DNA from: Paraphoma chrysanthemicola
Taxonomy: Eukaryota; Ascomycota; Dothideomycetes; Pleosporales; Phaeosphaeriaceae
Assembly: GCA_020744225.1 (NCBI GenBank)
Contig: JAGMWG010000008.1
Coordinates: forward strand, 1,736,001-1,800,000
DNA: 64,000 bases
Reading direction: 5' to 3'
Shown: piece by piece, positions 9,060 through 20,754 of the stretch
Numbering within the stretch: position 1 is the stretch's first letter
Layout of the letters: each line of letters opens with the position of its first letter
The notes under the pieces: model-generated
Told to the model about the DNA's origin: nothing
What the model saw: only the letters and a program-made list of their open reading frames with translations
The model's database searches: none
Position numbers and translations under genes: made by a program

Positions 9060-11418
9060 GGAGTGGTACCGCAAGCATGTCCCCGGGTCCGCTGATTGCC
9101 GACTGACTCCGCTTGTGCCGGTTAGCTCAACGTCTATGCATCAAGGCTGAGGTTTCAAGGCATTAACAGCACGAGTGGTGCTTATGACGTGGTGGGAACA
9201 GCTGACGCAAGCTGAACATATTCGCACAAACAAAATGATCAAGAGTTTGAGTTACGGCGATCGAAATGAGATCAGCAATATGCGCGCCAACTACCTGAGC
9301 ACAGCATCATGGCAAAAGGCCCTGGCTTCCTTCTCCTGGAAGAGCCACAGCCAACGTGACCGTGTGAAGAAACATCTAGCATGGATCGATCATGACCCAC
9401 CGAGAAAGAAGCTTTTCTGTGGCGCAGAACTGTCCGATTTGTCGGCTCAAAGGGCTGGGGAGCGGTGTGAATATCGCGGCCAGGCCGCTTGACCGAGCAA
9501 AATTCCATTGTGAAGCGCTCATTGGTGTCACCGGAAGCGTTGATTTCAGGCTCGTCCGCTGATGATGCGCGCGGCGACGAAGCTTTGGTCACCATGAGGC
9601 AGCCGTTAGCGAATCACCGTCTCCAGGCCCGACAGATTGGCAGAGTCCATGCGGGCGCCACTTTCTGCGGTTGGCTGCAGAACGTGTGGCATTACGGAGA
9701 TAGTGATCCTACTCGCCGGTACACGCGTGCGGTGATGTCCGTCAGCTTCACTGTCGAAACGTGGCGGATCAAATACGACTCGGGACTCCAAACGATGCCG
9801 ATGGCTGAAACTTGCTGTGAAGCAGGGCTTGTGGCGCCTGAAATGTTCTCGAAGGCCTCTGTGCACGCTCACGGGCCCTGTCACGATGATCATGGATTCT
9901 TGAATCAGTGTCATGACTCGTTCCGCTTATCCGCTTCATCGTTTTGAAAGCATTCAGCATCGCTTTGCGAATAGTGCTGATCACTGACATGAGCTAGGAC
10001 TCTGTCAGTGTGTCGTACAAGCAAAGTTTTACAACGAGGCGCGTTCGTAGTGCGCTCGTGTCAGGATGCAGGTGTCATGCCGCCTGTGCTCATCGGCTTT
10101 GAGAATTCTTGGAAGCGACTTGTCGTCGCCAACCGGTCTCGTACGACCACAACTCGACATCTTCCCGGATCGGCCACGAGCACCATCTGAAAGATGTCGG
10201 CGGGACCTCGCAAGATCAAGCACAGTTTCCTGGGTATTATCGCTGTGACTGACGGATTCGCGACATTAGCTCGCGACTCGCTTATCGTAAGTCACCTGGT
10301 ATTGGTAGCGTTGTCGAGACGTAATGCCTACCACATCGTCAGTCTCTTCGTGGGTTACTGCTGTGTTCCGGTTCCTCAAATATTCTCCTTGTCGATAGCC
10401 ACCACGCTACACACCCGTTTCATTTGCATGAATCTTCCGTACCCTTGAGACCCATGGGCTCAGTCTCCCGATGTATAGCAACTTAGTGCCGGCGCCAATG
10501 GCACAACATCAGCTGTGCCACTCCGAACTGCACTCTGAGCAGAGATTTGCATCCGAGCGAACGAGGGTTGAAGGCACGGTCGCTACTAATGACTCTGCTG
10601 GTCGCCTGGGCGCAACCCCCGCCCTCAGCGGTGCCCAACCACATTAGCTGAATGAGACGAAGCCAGGAAGTCCTCGTTTGTCCAGCGTTGCTGCCCAGCG
10701 GGTCTTTCAAGTTGCACAGTCTTCGGACCTCACAGCCTATGGAAAAGCTTTGTGGACAGAGCAGGGCGTCCATAATGACTGCCAAGTCTTTCAAAAGAAT
10801 GAAGCATCCGTGAATACGATCAGCGCTTGCTGAACGTGTCACTCCCACCGTTGAGGACGAAGACTGCAACTCGAATATGGAAACACCAATTTGCTCTTTC
10901 TACTTTCGTGAGTTTCAAGTCACGCACTCGGGTACGTTCCCCAGAATGATTGGCAAAACTTAAATCAAGAGGACCGTCACTCCGCGTTACGATGATTGGA
11001 CAGTTCCAAGTGGCCGACCAGAGTTTGGACGTTTGCACAGCGCCTGTTCGACTGCCGTCGTGGTCAACTACACAAGAGCTTAGATGGGATGTTAGGAAAC
11101 GGTTCCACATGCATACTTGTGTTGCACTACCCTTCGGCAAAGCGGCGGTACCCGCCTTGTGCATACATTGTGCTGTATCCCACCTCATTAAGCGGCGCCA
11201 GCCTCATGGAGCATCGTGTGCGCCCACCCGCCATGCGTGACTGTAGAGAACGACTCACGCATGTCGAAGGATGATCGTAAAGGTAGGGCGGACTGCCATG
11301 AAAGGATACGCGTGTGGCGGCTTTGCCTTGATTGTAAGGTTTCGGCAATGTGATTGCCCAAGCGATGATGAGGCGGTAGGGTGAGGCGGAACAACTTTTC
11401 GCCTTGCCCCTTTCAGAC
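9060..11418. other. 2.36-kb region without a recognisable gene
   Basis: The largest plus-strand frame (9489-9947, about 150 codons) and several shorter frames on both strands have no motif and an uneven composition, so I call none of them. No repeats, tRNA or transposon ends are seen. It may hold a gene with many introns that I failed to rebuild, or gene remains. Confidence 0.35.
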
Positions 11419-12831
11419 TTAGTGCAGAAGTCGCAGGATATCGTCAATGAGTGTCTCGCGCTCAACGACCTCGTCGCCCCTTGCCTCAAGCGACGCAATC
11501 TCGTCCGCACTGCCTGACTCCTTCTTGTGCCTACCCTTTAGTGGTCCCTGCTTTGCCTCGCCTCTATCATCCTGCCCTCTCATCTGAAGCTTACCTCTGG
11601 CTTCAGCTTCGTCAGGGGTAATACCCTGCCACTCAAGCTTAAGCCACTCATCCAGCACACTCTCTTTCTGTTGTTGACCTTGACCTTCAGTAATATCACT
11701 AATCCAAGCAGCGATTGACCCAGCGAGCTTGTTAGCCTTCATCCCAAACCAAAAGCCCCTCTCTTTAACCAGTTTCTCCCACCAACCATGTCCGAACTCT
11801 CTCACACCAAATTGCCGAATCTTACCTGCAACCAGGTTCCGCATTTCTGAGTTGTGATCGGTCGCGGCTTTCTCCAGCAGACTTATATCCGTGACAATGC
11901 GCTTGGCTAACGCATATTGCAAACCTTCTCCGTGCTTCTCGTGTAAAATCATGTCAAGCAGCACTTCCGGAAACGCTCTGTACCTCTTCACAGGCTCCAA
12001 TCCATGCTCGAACATGTCCTCCAATAAGGCGAAAACACATGCTACTGGGAAACCAAGCTCTCGACACGGCTGGACAATACACTCTTGCAGTACGTTCATG
12101 TGATAGGATGCCAAGGCAAATATCTCTTTTCTCTTTCCCTCGTCCTCTCCCTTCACCTCTTCATAGTCCTCCCATTCCTCTGTAGTCCCCACACCAAGCT
12201 CCACAAGGCACGCCAGGTATTCTGCAAACTCCTGCTCTGCATTGTTGAGCAAACACACAGCTCCGTATTGTGTCCTATGTGGAGGTGGATGTGGTAGACG
12301 GAGTAATTGCGTGCCAGGCACGGTGTATGAAAATACGAGTACATCGAGGACTAAGCGGATGAGGAAGGAGGTTCGCGCTTGAAACGAGGTATCGATTGAG
12401 AGGTATCGGATGGGGTCGAAATCTTGTGATGTGGCTTGTCTAGTGGGGAGTTTGGGTGTAGGCGTAGGTGGTGGCGTAGCGGGTATGACGTGATCCGCAT
12501 TGGAGGCGGGAATGGGCGGAATCGTAGGAGAGGATGATGATTCGGATGGGGGACTGGAATGAGGCTTATTCGCATTGCTTTTAGGTCGCGGACTAGGTAG
12601 CCCCAGGTCTCGATTGATGTTCTCGCCTGTGGACAGATTGACTTTCGAGTCGTATCGTGGTGCTGAACTGGCTTCATCTTCCTTATTCTCATTAAGACTC
12701 CTTTTCAGTGTCAAACTCTCTTGAGTGTTCAGAACTTTGTGCTCGAGTTGCTTCTGTTTCTCGTTGCTCATCCTTAAAGGGTCAAAGAACCCAATGCTCC
12801 GGCGCATTGCGCGATTCCAAATTTTCTTCAT
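11419..12831 (-). CDS. uncharacterised helical protein (470 aa), paralog of 13643-14563
   Basis: No family recognised. The first 150 residues are low-complexity and Ser/Pro-rich (for example TPPPTPTPKLP). Then comes a mostly helical region starting FLIRLVLDVLVFSYTV. The segment QFGVREFGHGWWEKL follows later, and the tail is charged. The motifs F-L-[IV]-R-[LV]-V-[LV]-[DE]-V-L-x-F-[ST]-Y and [KQ]-F-G-[VL]-x-x-F-x-x-x-W recur in the same order in the next upstream gene, so the two are diverged tandem paralogs. The frame extends to 12855 only through a GTG; ATG 12831 (MKKIWNRAMRR) is the first plausible start. It is single-exon on the minus strand. Confidence 0.7.
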   Translation of the reverse strand: MKKIWNRAMRRSIGFFDPLRMSNEKQKQLEHKVLNTQESLTLKRSLNENKEDEASSAPRYDSKVNLSTGENINRDLGLPSPRPKSNANKPHSSPPSESSSSPTIPPIPASNADHVIPATPPPTPTPKLPTRQATSQDFDPIRYLSIDTSFQARTSFLIRLVLDVLVFSYTVPGTQLLRLPHPPPHRTQYGAVCLLNNAEQEFAEYLACLVELGVGTTEEWEDYEEVKGEDEGKRKEIFALASYHMNVLQECIVQPCRELGFPVACVFALLEDMFEHGLEPVKRYRAFPEVLLDMILHEKHGEGLQYALAKRIVTDISLLEKAATDHNSEMRNLVAGKIRQFGVREFGHGWWEKLVKERGFWFGMKANKLAGSIAAWISDITEGQGQQQKESVLDEWLKLEWQGITPDEAEARGKLQMRGQDDRGEAKQGPLKGRHKKESGSADEIASLEARGDEVVERETLIDDILRLLH

Positions 12832-13642
12832 GTCTGGCGCTGGGATAATGGTCACGGATAGAAGCCGCGAGCTGTTTAGAGCGTGTGAAATGCTTAGGAG
12901 GCATGATTAGAATCGGAGTCGAGAATGTGCCCCGTGGCCTTGCGAGTTTGTGGTTCGACCATAGGTGCCGGCTTCGGGAGCGGGGTGTGCAGAGACATCT
13001 ATGGTAACATCATTCTATTACTACATGACTAACCAAGTCTATCCACATATGCACTACATGTTTCGTGCGTCGACATTATATACTAACGCGTCACGATTAT
13101 CTAGCGCTTCACTCATACAAGCGGTTGCTCTTCTGATTCCCATCCACGCGAGTGCGATGAAAACCATAAATACACCGAGAAGAAAAGCCAACTTGACACA
13201 TCTTACCCATATGAAAAACCAGGAAGCCAGGAGTTCGACCACTCCGCTGAATTATGTTCTCATATCGCCCCCTGCTGTTCATTCCCAGCCTCGCTCAACG
13301 CCGGATCGTTCGTGCACTATACCGGAGCGGAAGCACTTCGATTTGGTCTTGACCCACGGTGCGACGCAGGCATTCTGAGTATCTCTTTGCCCTCATTTCT
13401 GGGCACCGGAGTGGGTCATAGATCGTGTGGACACGTGTGTAGTCGCAGAAGGCCTCGGTACCGCAATTGTTGGGTCACTTTTGCGGCCCATAGTACCACT
13501 TTGCGAGAGTTGCGAGGCCGACGCAGCAATGGTGCTCCGACCTTCATTGACTGAATTGGTTGAGCCGACGGTTGAGCTAATCAGCGAGGAATAATGGTCA
13601 CCTTTGTGTGTGTCTTTTCGCTCTTGTATTTCCAGACGCAAG
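12832..13642. other. intergenic / no recognisable gene
   Basis: 811 bases between two co-directional paralogs. Small frames on both strands have no motif. It presumably contains the promoter of the 470-residue gene. Confidence 0.4.
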
Positions 13643-14563
13643 TTATTCCATAGTGTTTCCCCCAAGGATGTTAATGGGGTGGGCGTAAGCCCTTGGTGTC
13701 ACCTTGGTCATGTCGTATTTGCAATGTCTCTTGGCAAATTTTGCGATTGCGACGCCGATGATTGTCCCAACTTCTTCTTGCGGAAAGAGCGTGCGCACGA
13801 CGAAGCCATCTGCTGCAAGACGTTCAGCAAGCGCTCTGTGTTGTACAGTGTTTGTCCATCTCTTCTTGAATAGATTCAAGCCGAACTTTCGTGATGTTTC
13901 GTTGTAGAGTAGCGTCTCTTTCTCTTTACCGGGTATGCAATGGTGTCGCTGGAATTCCATGAGCTTGTCGAGGAAGTATCCTGGATCAATGCCCCAGGTC
14001 TGTGCTGGCCGGACAACATTGTCTAAGAGCTTTTGTAGCTTCTCGTGGTCTGGATCTCCATCGTGGCTGTATCGGTACCAGCTGCACATCTCTACGCATG
14101 CCTGACCAAGGTAGCTCACAAGGACCGCATCGTCAAAAGTGAGGAATTGTCGCCGCCCATTCCTGTTAGAGGCAGCTCGCAATTTGCCAAAAAGCGAGCA
14201 TCTGAGAAGTGCGACTTCCAAGTCGAACTGGTTGAGGCGATATGTGAAGGCGAGTACCTCGACGACAACACGGACGAGGAATTTCTGGTCCGCTTCATGA
14301 CCTATAGGGATGGCGTGCGTGGTCTCAAAACTACTTAAGTCCATATCTTTGGCACTAGAAGTAGTTGCCGTGGTGGAAACGCTATCTGAAGTTGGAGAGT
14401 GTTTCGAAAACGAATTAGCTGTCATAAGTGACACTCTTGGGGGATTTCCAGATCCCGTTCCATATCTTTTTCGATAGCGATTTTGAGACAGGTGATTCCG
14501 TGCTGCAGGTGCATCTGGAGCATTCAACTGCGGACCTGCGGGTGGATGCGTACTACTCTCCAT
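13643..14563 (-). CDS. uncharacterised helical protein (306 aa), paralog of 11419-12831
   Basis: No family recognised. About 95 Ser/Thr-rich, probably disordered residues precede a helical region that starts FLVRVVVEVLAFTYRL. This corresponds to FLIRLVLDVLVFSYTV of the downstream neighbour. A second shared segment is RKFGLNLFKKRW. The protein lacks the long charged C-terminal tail of its paralog. The start is ATG 14563 (MESSTHPPAG); the frame upstream is open only from a GTG. It is single-exon. Function unknown; co-directional duplication is the clearest clue to its origin. Confidence 0.68.
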   Translation of the reverse strand: MESSTHPPAGPQLNAPDAPAARNHLSQNRYRKRYGTGSGNPPRVSLMTANSFSKHSPTSDSVSTTATTSSAKDMDLSSFETTHAIPIGHEADQKFLVRVVVEVLAFTYRLNQFDLEVALLRCSLFGKLRAASNRNGRRQFLTFDDAVLVSYLGQACVEMCSWYRYSHDGDPDHEKLQKLLDNVVRPAQTWGIDPGYFLDKLMEFQRHHCIPGKEKETLLYNETSRKFGLNLFKKRWTNTVQHRALAERLAADGFVVRTLFPQEEVGTIIGVAIAKFAKRHCKYDMTKVTPRAYAHPINILGGNTME

Positions 14564-15399
14564 TGTTGGGACTTCACATCTGTCTCTGCGAGCCACGTGA
14601 GGCGTAAATTCTCGAACGAGATCTGGTTGATTGGCAGATGGAGGCGACGCTCATGGACCTTTCTCCAGAACTGTGATACGGCCAAGATATGAGGATAAAG
14701 CAGTGACCTGTCTCCATAGACATAAGGCTTATAGCCAGAAGATAGATTTGTATCAACAGAAGGCATCGGGGATGTACTCTTCGGATAGAGGGGACGGTCA
14801 ACAAGACGTTCCATGGTCGACTAAGGGTCCCGAGCGCCTAGACTTGGTAGTGATCGCTGCAAGTTAGCATCTTCTGGCACAGGTACACCTAATTGAGCAG
14901 TTGCCACGACTATGAGAAGCTAGATAACCTAATGGTGAGGATATGGGTCACCTCGGGAGCGCCTGAGATGTTGCCAACGACCTGGGCCGGTGTGGTCATC
15001 AATATGGGTCGAGATGTCGAGATCCTAGACATGTGGTCTTGGGGGAAACGCTACAAACGCCATCGAGATGGCGATCGTGTATGGAATCATCAGTGGCCCT
15101 AACAGTATCGAGTGCAGTCTACAGCATTGACACGTGCGCAACATTTCTGACCATGTCGTCTACGTTGCGAGGAAACGGAGTTGGTCGAGAAGTGTGGGGG
15201 CGAGCGTCATTGGCTAGACCACTTCACCGCCTTGTCGTCGGCGGCAGAATTCCAAAAAAGTTCTGGGAGCTGGCGGGCGGTACCACCACCTACCTTCCGC
15301 ACCAAACCACTGATAATGTCGACACCGACATAATAACGATACTCTCGCTAGCTGATTCGTACCCGAAGGCGCACCTGGTGTCTGATTGTAACTCACAAC
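14564..15399. other. divergent intergenic region, promoter of UTP7
   Basis: 836 bases between a minus-strand gene and the plus-strand UTP7 gene, so promoters for both directions are expected. No further gene is recognisable. Confidence 0.45.
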
Positions 15400-17067
15400 A
15401 TGGCGGTCGATCGAGCATCCAAAACGGACGGAGCGCAGCCGAGGCGCAAACCGCAGAACGCAGTGGCCGTACATGACGAAGATGCGCGCGCGGTCGCAGA
15501 GTTCACAGAAGCGGCGACGAAACAGTATGGACGAGGAGACAAGATCCGGTCAAAGTCCGTCAAGGATAGAAAGCTGCGGTCAAATTTGAGGTTGCTGGAA
15601 TCGAAGAACAAGCAGGCAGCGGTCGAGGCAAAGAATGTGGAGATTCTGTTGGAGAACAATGCGGGACTTCTAGAGCCGGAGAGTGAATTGGAGCGGACGT
15701 ATCAAGTACGGCAGGACGATATCAAGCAGGCGGTTGGCATCGAGACTGCGAAGAAGGGCTTCGAGCTGCGCTTAGACGGACTTGGGCCGTACGACGTATG
15801 CGAATACAGCAGAAACGGACGCGATCTGCTGATGGCCAGTCGCAAAGGCCATGTTGCGACTTTTGACTGGAGAGACGGAAAGCTGGGCTGCGAACTCCAG
15901 CTCAACGAGACAGTGCGCGATGCGCGGTGGCTGCACATCAGCAATCAGAAAAACTTTGCAGTTGCGCAGAAGAAGTGCGTCTACATATACTCTGGCGACG
16001 GCGTCGAGCTGCATCAGCTCAAGAACCACTCCGAAGCGACCCACCTCGAATACCTCCCATACCACTTCCTACTCGCATCTGTCTCGACGGCAGGCATAGT
16101 ACGATATACCGATGTCTCGACCGGCCAGGCGCTCGAGCCGCTGTATACGAAACTCGGCCCTCCGACCGCTTTCTGTCAGAATCCCCACAACGCCATCGTC
16201 CACGTCGGCCACCAGAAAGGCCTCGTCACACTTTGGTCACCCAATAGCGCCACACCACTCGTCAAACTCCTCCCACATCACGGCCCTGTCCGCAGCCTTG
16301 CTATCGACAAGTCGGGCACATACATGGTCAGCACTTCACAAGACCGCCGCATGTCTGTCTGGGACATTCGCATGTTCAAGGAGATCCACACACACCACCT
16401 GCGCCTTCCTGGCCAATCTCTTTCCATCTCCGACCGCAACCTCACAGCCGTCGGGTACGGCACTCAGCTCAGCGTCTACAAGTCCGACATTTTCACGCGC
16501 GCCGCGGACGCCGAGACTACAAAACCATATATGAACTGGGGAGGCGATGGGCTCAACATCGGCCGCGTGCGCTTCTGTCCCTTCGAAGATATTCTCGGAA
16601 TAAGTCACGAGAAGGGCTTTTCCTCCATCATCGTCCCCGGCTCCGGAGAGCCCAACCCAGACAGCATGGAGCAAGGTCTCAACCCCTTCGAAACATCGCA
16701 ACAACGCCGCGAAACAGAAGTCCACGCTCTTCTCGAGAAGCTCCAGCCAGAAATGATTGCACTCGACCCCAACTTCGTGGGTAACCTCGATCTTGCATCC
16801 GACGAGCAGCGGAGACGCGAGCGCGATCTAGATGCTAAGCCTGAAGACCGGGTTGCGAAGCTGAAGCAGCGCGGCCGAGGGCGAAATAGTGCGCTGAGGA
16901 GGTTCTTGAGGAAGAGCGGAAGTAAGAATATCATTGACGATGAGAAGGAGAGGGCGAGGGATGCGATGGAAAGGCAGAAGAGGAGGAATGAAGAGAAGCG
17001 GGAGAAGTTGAAGAAGGATTATGGACCAGCTCTGGAGAGATTTGCGAGGAAGGGAAATCAGACTTGA
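15400..17067 (+). CDS. UTP7: U3 snoRNP-associated WD-repeat protein Utp7 (WDR46/BING4), 555 aa
   Basis: Recognised as the Utp7/WDR46 family of the small-subunit processome, which acts in nucleolar 18S rRNA processing. A charged N-terminus (residues 40-120, rich in K/R/E) precedes YQVRQDDIKQAVGIETAKKGF, split here by family convention into an N-terminal extension and the propeller. WD-type repeats occupy about 125-375; a clear one ends MSVWDIR near residue 325. The C-terminal BING4CT-type region includes MNWGGDGLNIGRVRFCPFED and QGLNPFET. The protein ends in a basic, coiled-coil-like tail (about 470-555). Length and order fit orthologs. It is a single exon with ATG at 15400 after CACAAC. It converges with TSR1, another 40S-biogenesis gene, with 212 bases between stop codons. 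Confidence 0.93.
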   Translation: MAVDRASKTDGAQPRRKPQNAVAVHDEDARAVAEFTEAATKQYGRGDKIRSKSVKDRKLRSNLRLLESKNKQAAVEAKNVEILLENNAGLLEPESELERTYQVRQDDIKQAVGIETAKKGFELRLDGLGPYDVCEYSRNGRDLLMASRKGHVATFDWRDGKLGCELQLNETVRDARWLHISNQKNFAVAQKKCVYIYSGDGVELHQLKNHSEATHLEYLPYHFLLASVSTAGIVRYTDVSTGQALEPLYTKLGPPTAFCQNPHNAIVHVGHQKGLVTLWSPNSATPLVKLLPHHGPVRSLAIDKSGTYMVSTSQDRRMSVWDIRMFKEIHTHHLRLPGQSLSISDRNLTAVGYGTQLSVYKSDIFTRAADAETTKPYMNWGGDGLNIGRVRFCPFEDILGISHEKGFSSIIVPGSGEPNPDSMEQGLNPFETSQQRRETEVHALLEKLQPEMIALDPNFVGNLDLASDEQRRRERDLDAKPEDRVAKLKQRGRGRNSALRRFLRKSGSKNIIDDEKERARDAMERQKRRNEEKREKLKKDYGPALERFARKGNQT

Positions 17068-17279
17068 TTCATGAGGGCGAATGCATGGCGTTCGGACTTG
17101 GGAAAAAGTCGAAGCATTTACTGGCGTTTAGAAATCGGGGTGTCGTGGACTAGATAGTGTATACCCTCGTATCTCATGCATTTGATATATGTCGTATGAG
17201 AAACGTGCAATGCGCTATACTATTTTGTCTACCTGTCTAGATCATGCATCATAATTTCGTATCACTCTACCCTCCGCAT
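17068..17279. other. short convergent spacer UTP7/TSR1
   Basis: 212 bases between the UTP7 stop and the TSR1 stop. Both 3' untranslated regions must fit or overlap here. No gene is seen. Confidence 0.5.
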
Positions 17280-19738
17280 CTATGCCTCCAACTCACCCTT
17301 CCACATCTTCGCTCCTCGAGGCCAAACCCTCTTATACAAGCTGACTGCCACGGCGTCCATCGGATTAATCTTGCCGTCAAAGGTTGCCTTGAAGTATCCA
17401 TGCGTACCCAGACTCTCCTTGATGAAACCAGACCTGCCGCGCTTCGTCCACAGAGGCAAGCTCTTGAACCACTTGACATCTCCATCATGGAAGAACATGT
17501 ACCGGACTGTAACAATACGCTTATTAATCTTGTATGGGTGGCCCGTGAGGATGATTCGCTTGGCGATGATGCGGTTGCTGGAAGGCGGGAGTGAGGTGCC
17601 TGTTGCGACGAGGCGGAGTGGTGTGTCGACTTCGGTCGAGCGCTGGAAGTAGAGAAGCGGGACGTTGCCCCATGTCAGTGGGCCAATGAAGGATGCGATT
17701 GCGGAGTGACCAGGGTGCACGTATCGATCGAACTTGTGCACGTTGTTGGGCGTGTTGCCAGCTTGGGAGAAGAGCGGGTTGATGACCATGCGACGAGGAC
17801 CGCATTGCACAATCAGCTCAGTCTTGGATCGGAGAGGCACTTCGTGCTCGGAACTTAGGAGTAGACTGTAGTTGCAAGCCGTGCGCTTGTGCTCGTGTCG
17901 GAGGAGAGAAAACATGGCGAGCGGCCGCGATTGCGCTTCTTGATACTGAAGCGGTACGCCACGAAGATGGACGTTAACCCTTGTGCCGGGCTGCACACCG
18001 CCTGCCCATGCTTCACGCATGAACTTTGTAGCTGTACGCTTGTAGTCTGAGATTTCGAGCAGTCGCTGCCACTCTTCTGGCTCGTATGGTCGATCTTCTT
18101 CCGTCTCCCAAACGCTAGACTTCAAGCTCTTCAGACCGCGATACCTAATCAATCGTTCTCGCGCGTTGACGTTAGGATGTAGCTCAATCTCGTCTGGGAA
18201 CTCGAGATCTTCGTCTTGCTCGGTCTTTCTTGTCTGCCTATAAGCCTCAATCTGCTCGGCCTCGTCATCTGGTGAAGGATCCATAAACATTTCCGATTGT
18301 GGATACTCTGACGGACCACCCTCGGTCATGGCTTTGCCGTCGACGTCCATACCCTCGATGCCATCAGCAGGATGCGCTGCCCCGCCATGGTGGGATTCTG
18401 GAACGTCTTCCATGTCGAAGTCCTCGAGATCCGAACCAGAGTCGGAGAGGTCGTCAATGTACCAAGCGCTTTGGTATTTGCTGGTACCCTTTGGTAGACG
18501 CTTTGGGCGCGTGGGGGCATCTTCCTCCTCTTCGTCTGAGAAGTAATGATGGTCGTCTAACAGCACTCCCTTGCGTTCTGTGGGCGCCATGGACGGCGCG
18601 TAATTGGTGACATCATCCATGATAGTCTCTTCTGGAGCGAGGTCTGCCAAATCGTCCTGGTCTTCAGTGGGTCGGTCCAGTGTACCGTCACCTTCCTCGT
18701 CTATTATCATCTCGTCTCCTTTGACCCTCTTTTTCGCCTCGAGAGGAGCCGCTACGATCTTGTCCACCTGGAAGTCGCCCCAGTCTCCGACCTGAACGAG
18801 ACGGTCTGATTTGAGCCCAAGGCCCCGCACCACACCAGTCAGCACCACGTCGCCAGTGCCGTCTGCGCCAGCTGCAGACTTGCCGCCTGACCATGTAATG
18901 TCCTCGATGAAAATATAGCTCCGCTGGTCCCTCCACCGTACACCTTTTGTGGTTGTTGTGCAGAGTGATCGAACGAGATTAGAGGACTCTTGTCGACTGT
19001 CAAGCGAGTAGACGCGCTCGGTTGATGGTAGCCAATGCGTGATGTACGACTTGAGCGATGAGATGACTTGTGATCGTGTCTTCGCGGGCTCGACTTTGTC
19101 TAAGGCCTGGACCACAGTAAAGCAGTTCGAGATGCCCTGGCTCTCCACTGACTTCAGAATGAGCTCGCCCTCTACATCCACCTCAGTCTCTGCAGAAAGC
19201 GCAAAGACCACGAAGTCGGCAATACGGCAGGCATCGAGACATGCGAGTAGATCCCTTTTGACTGCCAGATATTGTATCTTCTGCTTGAAGCGATCGACAT
19301 TTGTCCGTGTCCAGCCCGCTTCCGGCACCTCGTCTTCGATGTCGAGGCTGCTGTTCAGGCTGCGCACTGCTGCGGCGGCGGACACGTCCGAACATAGTGG
19401 GATGATTGCGACAATCCGAGGCGCTCCATCCTTGCCGGCGAAGACATTGGTCGCCTTTGCATGTTCGCTGTCCTTGTTGAGGCGCATCTGTTTCGCGCGG
19501 TTGCGACGGTCGAATTTGGACATGACTTGTTGGTGAGGAGTCCTTCGGACGCCGCGTTCGAGAAGATCAACCTTGCCTGCGGGAGATGTCAATATATGGC
19601 AACAAAAGTTTGCGCAGCGAATATACCCTTGCTCAGCTCTTTGAGCGCGCCTTTGGTGGCATGCCGCGCCTTGAAGCCCTTCTTGTTCTGCTTTGTGGTG
19701 CTTCGATGATGGTGTGACTGCACAGCAATGGGTGCCAT
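17280..19738 (-). CDS. TSR1: pre-40S ribosome maturation factor Tsr1 (802 aa, one intron)
   Basis: Exons: 19738-19627 and 19576-17280; intron 19626-19577 (50 nt, GTATAT...CAG). The first exon gives MAPIAVQSHHHRSTTKQNKK and ends in an A-L-K-E-L-S-K-G run, the classic Tsr1 N-terminus; splicing continues it as GKVDLLERGVRR in frame. Tsr1 is a GTPase-like factor without GTPase activity that holds late cytoplasmic pre-40S particles. A degenerate G-domain is visible (PRIVAIIPLC near residue 80). The AARP2CN-type region follows, then a long acidic insert (about 320-470), then the conserved C-terminal domain containing VNVHLRGVPLQYQ and GPLTWGNVPLLYFQ. Without the short first exon the frame would start wrongly at a non-ATG. 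Confidence 0.93.
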
Positions 19739-20754
19739 GTTGCCGCTGCCGCCTGCTTTGAATCTGAAGGGTATCGACGCCACTTTGACTGCGGAATGTC
19801 CAAATGCTGGGGTGTGTGGGTGCAAGTGCGGGACAGTCGAGATAATTTTGGCCGCCGCTTATCGATTAACTTGAAATCGGACCCCTGCAAATTTACTCGG
19901 CTGTGGCGTTGCGCATCATCGTCGACGTCTCGAACTCCACCCTGCTCATGAAGCTTGATGACTGCCAACAGTGCTCGTCTTCGAAGTCCCCCAAAACGAG
20001 TAGAAGCCACACATGATGCCCAAAATTTTCTCTCGCGCGCAGCAATACCATGCCCATGACCCCCACACTGTTCCCATTATGCTACCAGACTCGAGTAGAA
20101 GTGTGGCTCCGAGTAAAGAAATCAACGGCCTCTGATGAGACACTTGAGGAGTCGTCAATAGCGATTGGTCTCGTGCGAAATTTGTATGCTCTAAAGTAGC
20201 CTCATTTCGGGAGACGTTGCTGTATCAACTCAGGACACACTTTCAGCATTCAGGATTGAGACCAACGGTTTCTGCAGCATCACGTTTTTGCCTAAAGGAT
20301 GTTTGGCCTGACAGCAATACATTGTGTTGCTTCGCTGCAGGGACACGCATGTATAGCTGGACTTGCAATTGAGGATGGAACATGGGCCATACCACTTAAT
20401 CATTTCCGCTATTTGTCGTTGCCTCCCGCATCGTTCAATAGTACGCTTCTGTAAGCTTCGTACCAACTTCGAGCTCAGTAAGTGGTTGCATCTCACTTGC
20501 TTATCTGCGGGATGAGCTCAGAGTGGCAAGAATCGTGCCTGCCTCACTCTCGCTCGCGCATAAACAAACGACAAACCTCACCAGATCAAGGCTGCACTTC
20601 CCGCGCTTCACCGCTCCTTCTTCACCATATACATACTTCAGCCACTACACCGGGCCTTGAATTTCTTCACTCTTCAACCCACGACACTCACTTCAATTAT
20701 ATTCACGCCCCAAGACACACTACACGACTCACACCAACAGCAAGAAGCCTCATC
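19739..20754. other. divergent intergenic region TSR1 / Stc1-like gene
   Basis: About 1 kb between divergent genes. The last 200 bases before 20755 are C/A-rich on the plus strand with few G, typical of a fungal 5' untranslated leader. No other gene is recognisable. Confidence 0.45.

Noticed and set aside
9489..9947. 152-codon plus-strand frame
   Set aside because: No motif, no hydrophobic or repeated pattern, and opposite frames of similar length; could be chance in GC-balanced DNA.
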